From positions 26,477,932 to 26,541,931 of the forward strand of contig LS997566.1 in the NCBI GenBank assembly GCA_000469685.2: DNA of 64,000 nt. Reading direction: 5' to 3'. This document shows, in pieces, positions 48,685 to 59,324 of the stretch (its first letter is position 1; every line of letters starts with the position of its first letter). The position numbers and the translations under genes are program-made. This DNA comes from Haemonchus contortus (Eukaryota; Nematoda; Chromadorea; Rhabditida; Trichostrongylidae). The notes beneath the pieces were generated by a model that did not search any database, was not told where the DNA came from, and saw nothing but the letters and a program-made list of their open reading frames with translations.

Positions 48685-49378
48685 CTGGACCTGTTCATTC
48701 TATTATAAAAAACGAATCATTGATTATCAAGAACGAGTGCGGAGCCAGCAAAGTGATAATGACTAATACGGAAGTAATAACAGCGGTAGTCGTCCTCACC
48801 GTGTCGCGGTAGGAAATCCAGTAGCTGTTGGGGAAATATTAGGTCACAACTAGATTGAGCCCTTCACTATTAGCCGTGGGCTTAATGCGTCGGGTAGAAC
48901 TTTACTCCTCTTTTATGGCAATTCACAGCCGGTTCCAAACAAGAAACTTGATTATTAATGAACGTCGAAGTCTTTATTACTCGTAGACTCACAATGTACA
49001 TTCAATGAATTAAAGTAAACACGAGGTATTTGCACTACTTGGATTAGGAACATGGTAGTGCTCTGAGAAAAACGCCTAAGAAAAGGCGACGCGGCGTGTC
49101 AGTATGTGAGGACGCTCGCTAGGGTCGGTAAGAGTGAAGAAAGCGTAAACTGGGAATAAAACGATAAGTAGGATTGTAAGGAGCGGGAGAAATCAATATC
49201 AACGGAACATGAGTTACACACAATAACAAATTCTGAAGCTAGCTGCTAACGCTGTCAATTCGATGACCTGACAAGTTTCACAAAATTATGAAGTGATTGG
49301 AGGAATCCATTCTGATAATCACTTGATGGCCTCCCCATCACTACATAGCACTAAATACAGAGCAGAAAAGAATGATTC
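48685..49378. other. Intergenic stretch 3' of the ZP gene
   Basis: No further exon or repeat seen. Confidence 0.35.
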
Positions 49379-52300
49379 TCACAGTGGAAGTGAATTTGAT
49401 GACTGCATCTGCTGGATGGTATTATTACTGGAAGCAACTGAGGGCGACAAAACCTCAGAAGATGAATCCTTTACGCAGCCATGTCGTTCACAAACGCCAT
49501 CAATCGTTGTCGGCATTAACGTCGTCACGCAATACAATACCACGGCTCCAGAAGAGGAGCGGAATCGGACTGGATATGGATTTCGAATGAACGCCATAAA
49601 ATTCGTCTCATACTGGAATATGATACCATGAACAATTTTTACGCGAACTAGATATTACTGACTTGATAAGTTGAGTTTGCTCGACACCAAATACGCTGTA
49701 CTACATAAATAACCCGTTTAGATTATAGAGATTGGTGCGTTCTATCATGATATTCATATAGGTGATTGCCCCCAAGGTACTGGTAATTTCAGAAAGCAAT
49801 GACTGAATGACGAGGAGGTAGATTTTGCGATGAGTACCCGTGCAAAAAGCTAGGATGGGGTATGAGTTGAATATTTAAATGAATAATAATAATCATGAAT
49901 AATTCTGCCACTCGGCACTACTTCCTTCACAAAGCTTTTGTCAGAAAACTGTTTATTCTCGGCTAACAATTGTTCCTGAGCACGATTACGGACTAACCTC
50001 CTTATAAGCGCTCTAGTGCTCAATGTTGAGAAGAACGGAGGTGTCCCAACTTCATTATCATCTAGACATACATAGCACGGTGCCAGTGCAGATTGAAATC
50101 AAAGTTTTGAACCACTCACTAAACCTTTAAAGCACTGGGACGAAGTCGAAATATCAAGGTTTTGAAGTATTAACATTGATCACACTACTCCATTACCTTA
50201 TCGACCAATTTACTGCTTCATATATAAGAAGGAAGTGTGAGAGCAGCGTTTTCATATCACTAACTTCATCGTCTCTTGAGATGTTTTAAGCCTTTCCGAG
50301 ATTCACAAATTTATACAGCTTACGTTCGGCCTCTTCGCCTTCTTCAGAGCCTGAAAGCCGAAAAACGATTTGAGATCGGTCCTCACGTAGGCCTAGACAA
50401 TACTTAAATTAGTCCTCTAGACTAGTAGACCCCACTGGACTCGATCAATACAAGAGTGCCACATGGCTTACCTTGAACTCAGAGGCCAACCACTAGGACG
50501 ACCACACAAGAACGGAACTTCTGCGTACAATAAGCAACCCATCTCCTCCCTGACCTCACCGAAATAAAATTTGCAGAAGTCGAGGAAGGGCGCGAGGTCA
50601 CGGGTAATGGCCACACACTCTTCCTTTCTATTAATTTGTGGATTCCTAGCTGCAGTCCAAAACACCTCGAGTGTTTTCCGCGCAGGGGTGTCCGCTTCTA
50701 AAGCCAAGATGGCTACTGAAATTTCGAACTCGCTACCCTCATTGGCACTCAATTCTATGCATTCCCAAAGGTGTTTGTATGCGAGATCTTCTTAGGCCCT
50801 CCAGATGTTCCCTGATTCGAGTACGAAGGAGGCGCCCTGTTTCACCTATATACACAGCATCGCAGGCCTGGCATCAAATTTGGTAAATGACCCCAACTTT
50901 CATGCAGTCACCCCTTCGATTGAAATGCAGCCTGGGGTGTCACACAAGCTGTCGTAAAGAAGATTTCGGATCAACTTGCGGCTTAGGTTTCCTGGAGGTA
51001 TTTCCACCACCCTGACTTCTTCTTGTAGATCACACCTGGTCACACAGGTTCGAATTGCTCTGTTCATCTTTTCGGAGATGACTGGCGAACAAAGGAGTGC
51101 CTTATTGACAGATGCTTGTGGGCGAAGTCTGCGATGTGTGAAATGTCCACGTTGTGAATCCTGGTGGAAGCCAGGATACCCATTAGACCGCGCGACTTTT
51201 TGAGCCAAGTCCAACGATTTTGTCACAAGATTAGTATCAGAAGAAGCCCTGCTGGCAAATCTGAACATATTTCTGATGACAGACTGTTTTGTTCTTATGG
51301 GGTGGGCCGAGTGGCAGCGAATAAGAATACTCTTACAGCTAGGCTTGCGGTACCACTTGGTCCGTACTGTCCCCCTCGATGGTTGGACTTGGATATTGAG
51401 GAATGGTAGCCAGTTCTCTGCTGTCTGATCTGCCTGTTTATTGAGAATGTCAAAACATATGTCCATCTCATCTTGAGTGGAACATATGATCAGGCAATCA
51501 TCAATATAGCGAGTGTAGAGAACTGGGCTGCGGTCTAGGATAGGTTCCTCAACTTTTGACATGTAGGCTATTGCCAATACTGGTGCTAGCCGTTGGCCCA
51601 TAGCCAAGCCCCAATCTGTTTATAGTAAACGCCCGACCACCTGAAAAACGAACAGTTTAAGCCCCGTGTAGAGATTCGTTTGTCTGTGAGCGACAAAGGA
51701 GGGGAATTCGTGGTTATCCCACAAAAGCTTGACAAGGCTATAACGCAATTACATCTTCAGGACAAGACATTGTATTGCAGATCTAGTGAAAAAGAATACA
51801 ATAGACAATACAGAAAACTGAACAAAGTCTGGTGTTGCGTGGCGAAGGCCGCTGGACTGCCAAGCTCCACGATCAATCGCCTGAAGACTGATCTGCCGCT
51901 GTGCCCTGTTTTGTACACTCTTATCAAGACGCATAAGATCACCTTAGCAGACCTGAGCTCGAACGAGCCTTCAGTGTTCAAAGTCAGACCCATTATCAGC
52001 AATGTCGGGGGACCCACAGATAAAATTTCTTGGTTTCTCAATGTAATTCTGCAACAAATCCTCCAGTACGTACCCGCCCACCTGACCAACACGAATATGC
52101 TACTCGAAAAACTGTTAAATGCAGATCTTCGAGGAGACGTGGTAGTGGAATCATTCGATGTTACGTCTCTCTACACGAATGTGTCGAATGAGGCCGCCCT
52201 CGAGGCCACATACGAATTGCTAAATGATCACGAATGCACTTAGATTGTAGGTTTTCTCGGTTTCCCAGATAATGACTGTCTTGAAAGAATGCTTAAACTG

Positions 52301-55300
52301 CTCGTTTTTCAGGTGGTCGGGCGTTTACTATTAGGTTGTCGGAAAAGTATTTGCGCCTTTTGCAATTTTTTTTGAATTTATTTTTTTCCTTCACGATAAG
52401 TAACAATTAACAAATATATGCACCATCATTATCGACAAGGTATTGTCATTCACCAGACAACTTGTGGTCCCTGCTTGCGTAGAATTCCTGAGGTGTCGAG
52501 GAGGAAAACTCGTCAATGTACGTCTCGAGTTGATTCACATAATCGAAACTCTTATTTTTCGGATGGTCCGACAGCGACAGGAGCAGATGATAATCCGTTG
52601 GAGTTAGGTCTGGTGAATACGGTGGGTGGGCCATAACATGCCATCCCAGGCTTTGAAGCTTCTTGTGGGTCTCCTTCGAAAAGTGTGGGCGAGCACTGTC
52701 GTGGAGAAAATAGACTTTCCCGAGTTTCTTTCTTAGAGCTGCAGCAATCCGGTCCACAGAGCACACTGGCTTCAGTGCTGGCAGCGGAGTTTGGTGGTAG
52801 AAAGTCTCAGTGAACGATCCTGTTGAATGGCTACAAACGCTTGGCATTGCCTTCTGAGGCAGGAATTCGGGGTTGAAGGTCGGGATTCCATGCTCTACGC
52901 ATCTAAGCCACTGGCGCTTCCTCGTGTGGTTTGAGTAGGAAACACACTTCTCGTAGCCAGTGATTAAGTCCTCCAGATGTGCGAGGGTGCGTCGGAAAGT
53001 CATCAAGTTTAGGCATGAATCCCTCTTCATTTGGAGGTCGTGATCACCCAGATCAAAACTTATCCATATCTCCGAATCTCCATGTCTTTCCAAGGCGATG
53101 CAAATGGACAGCTGTTGTGTCGTGATGGCTATAAGCTCCTGTTTCAGCTGATGGGTACTAAACCTAGAACCTTCTTCAACCAGCTTCAGGAGATAGTCGT
53201 CATTGAGCTCAGCTAGTCTCCTAAATCGTGGTTCTTCGGTCCAGTCAAAGTGACCATTTTTGAACTTCTCGTACCAACTTCTTGATGTGCTATTAGAGAC
53301 AATGAATGATCCTATCGCATCGCATATTCCCCCTGTCGCTCAATTTGGATTAACGTTTTTTTCTGAACTTATGGAGAAAACATAATCTGACTAGCTTTGA
53401 GTCGTGAGCGATTCTTGCAGTCATAACCGTTGCGAAATGCTACGGCAGATATGGTGTGGAGAGCGCATTGACCTGCATTTACACATATGCCGGCAGTGAA
53501 GGCTCTAGGGCAATCCCCAAAGATTTCACAACATGGAAACCAAAATGCGCAAATACTTTTCCGACAACCTAATATAAACAGGTTAGGGGTTTGGCTATGG
53601 GCCAACGGCTAGCACCAGTATTGGCAATAGCCTACATGTCAAAAGTTGAGGAACCTACCCTAGACCGCAGGCGAGTTCTCTACACTCGCTATATTGATGA
53701 TTGTCTGATCATATGTTCCACTCAAGAAGAGATGGACATATGTTTTGACATTCTCAATAAACAGGCAGATCAGATCAAATTAACACGAGAAAGACCGACA
53801 GAGAACTGGCTACAATTCCTCAATATCCAAGTCCAACTATCGAGGGGGACAGAACGGACCAAGTGGTACCGCAAGCCTAGCTGTAAGAATATCCTTATTC
53901 ACTGCCACTCGGCCCACCCCATAAGAACAAAACAGTCTGTCATCAGAAATATGTTCAGAGTTGCCAGCAGGGTTTCCTCTGATACTACTCTTATGACAGG
54001 ATCGTTGGACTTGGCTCAAGAAGTCGCGCGGTCTAATGGGTATCCTGGCTTCCACCAGGATTCACAACGTGGACATTTCACACATCGCCGACTTCGCCCA
54101 CAAGCATCTGTCAACAAGGCAGTCTTTTGTTTGCCATTCATCTCCGAAGAGATGAGCAAAGCAATTCGAGCCTATGTGACCAGGTGTGATCTACAAGAAG
54201 AAGTCAGGGTGGTGGAAATACCTCCAGGAAACCTGAGCCGCAAGTTGATCCGAAATCGTCTTTATCGCCAATGAGGGTAGCGAGTTCGAAATTTCAGTAG
54301 CCATCTTGGCTATAGAAGCGGACACCCCTGCGCGGAAAACACTCGAGGTGTTTTGGATTGCAACTAGGAATCCACAAATTAATAGAAAGGCCATAGAAAG
54401 TGTGTGGCCATTACCCGTGACCTCGCGCCCTTCCTCGACCTCTGCAAATTTTATTTCGGTGAGGTCAGGGAGGAGATGGGTTGCTTATTGTACGCAGAAG
54501 TTCCGTTCTTGTGTGGTCGTCCTAGTGGTTGGCCTCTGAGTTCAAGATAAGCCATGTAGCACTCTTCTATTGATCGAGTCCAGGGGGTCTACTACTATTC
54601 TAGAGGACTGTTTTAAGTATTGTCTTGATCTCGGAAAGGCTTAAAACATCTCAAGAGACAAGTTCAGCTATGCCGAGATTAAGAGAAAGTCGAACATGGT
54701 CCATACTAACTCCATCGTAATCATAAAGCTTGCGGACGGACAGATCGACAAACCGACAAACACCAAAACCGACAAACCGACACACAAAGTTGCTGCTTTA
54801 TAAATAAGATATACTCAATTAAATAAATAAATAAATATAAAAGCAAGCAGCGAATTTTGAGGATGATCCGTATCTGGTCTTACAGAGAGCCCTAAGTCTC
54901 CTCAATGTCAACTCTAGATAGAAACGTAAAATCTAGGCGGCTTTTGAGGGAAGCAAAAGACTGTTTGTGTGTCAATAACCACTGTAACAGTCTTCGTACT
55001 ATATACCCACACACTTGAAAATGAGAGAAAAGCTATAAGTAGTTACCTTGACATCATCGTACAGAGATGATTCTAAAGAGCAGCCGTTCTCGTCAATGAT
55101 TGCATATGGTTTGAGGTTGGGCTCACCGGAACTGATTGTACCTACATATTAAACTGGCCTATGTTAAAAGTGAAAGTCGACATTTTTCAAATAAACAACG
55201 ATGAGCAAACATACAATTAGCCACAGAAAGGCAGTAGTTATCATGCGCTTCGCATCGGATACTGTAGAATAACTCGATGTCAAGAGTGACTCCTGAACAA

Positions 55301-55620
55301 AGGAGATTACAAAAGATCAGAAGCTCGCTCGCGGTTATAAGGTACCAAAGTAATAAAGGAATCATTTCTCGGATTTGCTGCCGATATTTGTAAAACATTT
55401 CAAATGAGATCAATCAAACAACGCTGGAGCCACAATTTCGTAGAAAGTACCGACAACGACAACCTGTCACAAGCTCGCCATTAGGACCATCTCTGTGTAC
55501 GGAAAACTCGCATTTTGCTGACGGCCGAGTGGAATGCTTGATGTTGGCTTCCGGTATTGGTGGACGAGATGAGAAAACTGGCTCGTACAGTGTGCTGGCA
55601 AGAATAAACGCAAGAATCAT
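49379..55620 (-). CDS. ZP-domain (cuticlin-like) protein, C-terminal half of ZP domain
   Basis: Nematode cuticlins use a ZP domain to build cuticle polymers. Exons: 55464-55620, 55215-55292, 55047-55141, 49379-49612 (TGA), in phase throughout. The product reads like ZP-C: KCEFSVHRDGPNGELV, LFYSIRCEAHDNYCLSVANC, YAIIDENGCSLESSLYDDV, VRFRSSSGAVVLYCVTTL, GVCERHGC. These match the order of cuticlin landmarks (C-Y/F, G-GE, W/I-C, C-V-C, DENGC, F-F, C). ZP-N is missing here; 55620 begins with an ATG and a short apolar stretch (MILAFILAS) but an acceptor-like CTGTAG lies upstream, so it may be an internal exon with ZP-N exons above 55620. No furin site or membrane anchor is seen. The donor of the first exon (GTTGTC) is weak. 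The 5.4-kb last intron is filled by nested retroelements. Confidence 0.75.
50020..50272 (+). repeat. Repeat family R, copy 3, left part
   Basis: Carries the family landmarks AGACATACATAGCAC, ATATAAGAAGGAAGTGTGAGAGC, and ends with ACTAACTTCATCGT (50259-50272), the left target duplication of the PLE insertion. The right part continues at 54705-54815. Confidence 0.75.
50273..51652 (-). pseudogene. Penelope-like element, minus copy, 5'-truncated
   Basis: Runs on the minus strand from a junction at about 51652 into SFFRWSGVYYKQ and GLAMGQRLAPVLAIAYMSK. It keeps the catalytic TRYIDDCLIICST block, KWYRKPSC, SAHPIRTKQSVIRNMF and the cysteine region VTRCDLQEEVRVVEIPPG, all in one open frame to 50900. 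Past 50900 the GIY-YIG part is mostly lost or frameshifted (remnants of VSVAILALEADTPARKTLE and NRKEECVAITRDLAPF at 50550-50740). Only half of the reverse transcriptase is present, since motif A lies upstream of the junction. Closely related to the plus copy next to it. Confidence 0.9.
50317..50352 (-). ncRNA. Hammerhead-ribozyme-like motif, PLE minus-copy 3' end
   Basis: Minus strand: AGGCT, CTGAAGA, AGGC-GAAGA-GGCC as stem II, GAA, CGT (one base short of ACGT), A, AGCT. The core boxes are intact apart from one missing A; stem I is reduced to about three pairs. The sister plus copy has lost this segment by deletion. Confidence 0.45.
52331..53572 (-). mobile_element. Mariner (DD34D) transposon inserted in the PLE
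   Basis: 1242 bp; TA duplications at 52329-52330 and 53573-53574. The 32-bp inverted ends (TTAGGTTGTCGGAAAAGTAT...) differ at one position. The transposase reads on the minus strand from a damaged N-terminal part (WYEKFKNGHFDWTEEPRF near 53260) through one open stretch 52446-53093. Ends and size are those of a full-length copy, so insertion was recent relative to the other elements here. Confidence 0.95.
52446..53300 (-). pseudogene. Mariner transposase, catalytically dead
   Basis: DD34D cut-and-paste transposase. Seen: HTH2-type linker HFDWTEEPRFRRLAELNDDY at 53200-53260; a frameshift near 53093; SCLNLMTFRRTLAHLEDLI; ITGYEKCVSYSNHTRKRQW, where the family has TGDEKW, so the first catalytic Asp is Tyr and the Trp is Cys; YFLHDSARPHFSKET (second Asp intact); PPYSPDLTPTDYHLL (third Asp intact, 34 residues later). 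N-terminal first helix-turn-helix not readable. Loss of the first metal ligand alone would abolish activity. Confidence 0.9.
54705..54815 (+). repeat. Repeat family R, copy 3, right part
   Basis: Begins with ACTAACTCCATCGT (54705-54718), one mismatch from the left duplication, then TAATCATAAAG, GCGGACGGACAG and TGCTTTATAAATA as in the intact copies. Confidence 0.75.
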
Positions 55621-56008
55621 CGTTACTGCGACTCTACAGTCAGACAGCGATCTAAGGCTGAAAAAATTCGAATTACTCCTACTTGGACATGAAATTATGG
55701 CCTTTCTGAAATGGTAAACAAATAGGCGACCCTTCGGTGTTACGTATTAAGCGAATTCAAGGCACAGAATACAGTAGTGAGGGTTGGAATGAAAATGGAA
55801 TCGTCACACTGAGCACACCTACTTTTCAGTTTCAGAAAACGATTCCGAAACTTGAATACTAGAGTTTTCGCACAGATTTTTCGCTATCCCATTCAGTCTG
55901 TGAGTGTAAGTGTGTAATAGCAGAGATGGTGTTGTCCCAAATGACGTACTAACACTCATCCATAGTCGAGTCGATCAAATTCTCGATTCTCAACCGATAC
56001 TCCTTTAG
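55621..56008. other. Sequence upstream of the ZP exons
   Basis: Should contain either the promoter or an intron leading to ZP-N exons; I cannot tell which. Confidence 0.3.
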
Positions 56009-56250
56009 CCTGGGGTGTAGTGCGTTAGGAACGAAATGGTCGCGTCGCGGTGATAGGGAGACGCGCGCGAAGGAATGTAGCAGGATGCAGCAGTAGGTAA
56101 GAAATACAAGAACAAAGGTACTAATAGTAGAGTTATGCGTAAAGTAATGATCGCATATCGATTGAGCTGTATGAAGAACGCTAGAGCTGTAATAACAACG
56201 AATGAGTGGTCCGTGACAGCCGCGTGCGGCGAATCGATTACCCAAAATCT
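56009..56250. repeat. 242-bp dispersed repeat, copy 2
   Basis: Same length and orientation as 16125-16366. Substitutions are spread over the whole unit, with a cluster in the GTCGCGTCGCGGTGATAGGG region. Confidence 0.7.
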
Positions 56251-56944
56251 GCCACCCTTCTAAGGTGGGTTGAAGGCACGGTTAACGATATTAGTGGTTC
56301 CCGAGATTTCTCCCAGGATGAACTGTGGCTCCACGGATAGCGTAAGGATAAGGACTACAAAACCATGTTCGATGTATACAAGCGAGGGCATATTTTTTTC
56401 AAGAAACATGTACTCTGTACTCTTGCATTTACATGTTTACTTGGGTTTCGTTCAGCACGATCATTATACCCTTGAGAGATCGAATTCTCTCTTTGTATAA
56501 TAGAATATGGTATCTGAAAATTCCGAGCCTCCTTGCTGAAATGAAGGCGCTCAAGGACTGGGAGGACAGTGAATCTGATTCGGTTCATCGCTAACTTTAA
56601 AATTGTCAGCCCTAGAGTATTACTCCGTAGCGTACGAAAGAAGGTGAACGACTTCATTCATGGTTCATCCTCCCAGATTCTTCCCACCTCCAATTAAGTT
56701 ATCCATGGGTATGGAACACGTTCTTTTCTTATATCACACTGATGAACTTTCCGTCGTGGCCTCCTCCCATCTCTTACCCCGTCCACAGCCACACAATTTT
56801 TTTGTAAAAAAATTTTGGTATAAATTCTTGGGGCATTGATCAATACTGTCTGGGCGATTTGCCGCCGCATTCGATTTCATTTCACAATGCAATGACGTAA
56901 TGAATGCGTACGTGGCCTATACAATGACTTGCGGTGGCTAGCCG
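56251..56944. other. Stretch without supported genes
   Basis: Starts with a lone GAAGGCACGGTTAACGATA, resembling one end of the GCACAGTT MITE family. A 100-codon minus frame (56355-56657) is unsupported. Confidence 0.3.
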
Positions 56945-57107
56945 ATGAACAAGAAAAAACTTTTACCCTCCAAGATGAGTCTGGCACCAATTGACCGATT
57001 CGGGAGGGTGGAGTGCTTGGTTGGCTCAGGTGGATATCGAGCCGGGATTTGGGTCCGTGACCACGTGAGTGAGACAGTGCGCATCTTTCCATTACACCAC
57101 CTCTGCC
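56945..57107 (-). repeat. tRNA-derived SINE
   Basis: On the minus strand the head (57107-57032) has an A-box-like GGTGTAATGGAAAGATGCGC and a B-box-like CCCAAATCCCGGCTCGAT. The body (57031-56945) continues through CCAACCAAGCACTCC, CGGTCAATTGGTGCCAGACT and CTTGGAGGGTAAAAG. Pol III boxes followed by a non-tRNA body is the SINE layout. The plus-strand reading frame across it is incidental. Confidence 0.6.
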
Positions 57108-57508
57108 CATTGGAAATTGAACAAGTGTAATGCTATGTTCTTAAAAAGTGGGAAACGGAGCTGGTTGAAACTGTTATACTGCGTAGTTCCCGATCTTTCA
57201 ATATTGCTCTTGCGACTAGTATGGTTCGCGATATCAATACAACCGAAACCCAAGAGAAGATCGAGAGCAAAACTTATATACTCATACTTATATATGTTAG
57301 CAGGCGGGCTATGTCGAGGTGGGACTAGACGTTTCATAATGGATGGGCGTAGTTAAAGTGAAACCTGGTAACATAATATTAGTCTCGACCATTTTCCAAC
57401 ACTACATTGAATTAATTTCCATAAAAAATGAAAGAGATGATGAAGTAAAGGAGCAAGTACATGGGAAGGGCATGACTTTTTGTGAAGGACCGAGAAGGAT
57501 ATCTCTTA
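57108..57508. other. Spacer
   Basis: No gene or repeat signal seen. Confidence 0.35.
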
Positions 57509-57999
57509 CCAGGGAGGGGTAGTCTACTTATCTTGGAACTTTGAATTCAGACCCAGATAAATCGATAGAGTTCTGGATGCTGTTTACGAAAATGGAAATT
57601 AAAACTGCAAAATGGTTCTTCTTAAAAAGTTATGGGGGCCCGAATTTCGCTCGACAGTAGTATCAATTGGAAATGCGAACTCGTCGCTCCCATATCAAAC
57701 GCCCACATGACCTAGTGGTGGTGGTTTCGCTTCGTGGGTGTAAAACGAGGGGTCCCTCCCCGCCATTGTCCGTACTTTTGCAAAGTGTTTTTTCATTTTA
57801 TCAAAGACTCTCTAAACGTTTTCTGACATTTCTTCAGACAATTGATACTACCGTCGAGCAGAATTCGGGCCTCCATAACTTTTCAAAGAGAATCATTTTG
57901 CAGTTTTAGTTTCCATTTTCGTAAACAGCATTCAAAACTCTATCGATTCATCTGGGTCTGAATTCAAAGTTCCAAGATAAGTATACTACCCCTCCCTGG
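57509..57999. mobile_element. Fold-back MITE with TTA target duplication
   Basis: 491 bp with ends CCAGGGAGGGGTAG / CTACCCCTCCCTGG and inverted arms of about 160 bp that stay alignable to AATTGATACTAC in the middle. TTA lies on both sides (57506-57508 and 58000-58002). A three-base TTA duplication fits the PIF/Harbinger superfamily; TA (Tc1/mariner) cannot be excluded. Non-coding. Confidence 0.7.
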
Positions 58000-58002
58000 T
58001 TA

Positions 58003-58762
58003 GCATTACTTGACTCTACTTCAGATGCGAAATACTTTATGCTGCGAAATTTTAATTATTTGTTAATGTATATAGAAGTGTCATGACGAATTATCAGTCC
58101 ATACTCGAACATTTAGAGATGATACAACTTTTCAAGAAAAATTTGGACACATGAATGTCTTATGAGATGTGAGTTAGAAAAGAAATCGACATGGTTGTGG
58201 TACTTCGATTACGAACGTTCATGAATGTAGAAGCTGACTCTCATGCCAGTTCTAGTGTTTGGATTAGAAATGAAAGTAGAGAAGAGCTATCAGAAGGGTG
58301 AGTGAGGTTTGTCCCATCCACTCCCGATGACTTTGTTGGCATGGTAATGATAAAAGACAATAATTAATTTCTGAGACTTGGTACTCTCCTCAGCCTACCT
58401 CTCCTACATGAATCAAGTATTTTAGAATATTCGTAAAATTATAAAATGTTGAATGACTGTAGATGATAGTGCGCCTAATAGGGTGTGATATGATTGGGAT
58501 TCGGCGCTGACGCGCGCAACTGGTCTGTACAATGAGGCCGCAAACCAGCGGGCATCTGCTCTCGTTCCATACCGTGGTAAAGCAAATCCTACGCCTTATC
58601 AGTTTCGACTGTCTTGATCGGCGATCACTGGTAAAGAAGCTCACTAGCATCATGCGCTGTCAGACTCTATCACAATGTATTTGTTCACTCAAGGAACGTC
58701 CAGTGGGCGCGTCGACGCATTCGACCTTCAGAGTTTGGCGCACTTTCACTTAAATGCTCCAG
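58003..58762. other. Stretch without supported genes
   Basis: Short frames only (58390-58653 minus, 58532-58753 plus), no motifs. Confidence 0.35.
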
Positions 58763-59324
58763 TTAAAGGCACAGTTCACGAAACAAATGGTTCCGGAGAT
58801 TCCTCTATCGGATGAATTCGGGACCTCTACTGATACCATATGTGCCGATGTCAGGTCGAGAAAAGTCCAGGATAGAGCATAATCAGGGGTCAAATATTGT
58901 TTCGTGTGAATGCCACACCCACAGCAGACGAGTTTCAACGGCGTTGTAGAGGCTGCGCAGTTTACAAAGAAACCCATACAGGAAATTCAAACAATTTGCC
59001 ATGTTCCATGGCTATAGTGGAATCTTATCTGCCTTTCGACTGTTGGAATTACGCAAGAAGCTGACTATATATTGGCTCGATATAGTCAGCTTCTTGCGTA
59101 ATTCCAACAGTCGAAATCTTGTCCGAAAACGCCTTCACGCCATTTCCTCCATGGTATCTCGTACAACTTCAACTTTCATAATACTTTTGAGGAGCCTTCT
59201 TTCTCACGAAGTCGGCGAATCTTCTCGCTTTCTCTACCATCGATGCTTTCTCTACTCGCAGTCAACACATTTGTTCTTTGACTTGAAAAGATTAAATAAA
59301 AAATATCGCGAACTGGGCCTTTAA
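58763..59324. mobile_element. MITE, GCACAGTT family, longest copy
   Basis: Ends TTAAAGGCACAGTTCACGA and GCGAACTGGGCCTTTAA. 562 bp. It contains the perfect palindrome at 59034-59116, which the other copies lack. Confidence 0.6.
59034..59116. repeat. Perfect 36-bp palindrome with 11-bp loop
   Basis: Arms 59034-59069 and 59081-59116 are exact reverse complements (TTTCGACTGTTGGAATTACG...). The loop is TATTGGCTCGA. Located inside the MITE 58763-59324. Confidence 0.9.

Larger units (their letters stand above)
51653..54704 (+). pseudogene. Penelope-like element, plus copy, split by a mariner
   Basis: 5' part 51653-52330: LSVSDKGGEFVVIPQ, LIKTHKITLADLSS, VRPIISNVGGPTDKISWFL, YVPAHLTNTNMLLEKLL, and RT motif A ESFDVTSLYTNVSNEAALEA. 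The frame breaks near 52243, after which MTVLKECLNCSFFRWSGVYY resumes in another frame. The mariner at 52331-53572 interrupts the Tyr-Lys of GVYYKQ; coding continues at 53575 with KQVRGLAMGQRLAP, TRYIDDCLIICST, and open to 54274. The C-terminal nuclease part is deleted down to the EADTPARKTLE end (54310-54360), and the terminal hammerhead segment is gone. Followed by 43 bp of filler and the right target duplication 54705-54718. Confidence 0.9.

Noticed and set aside
51605..51655. TTTTTCAG before GTGGTCGGGCG as a splice acceptor in the PLE
   Set aside because: The frame SFFRWSGVYYKQ reads through it in both copies and in the 41-kb element, so it is coding.
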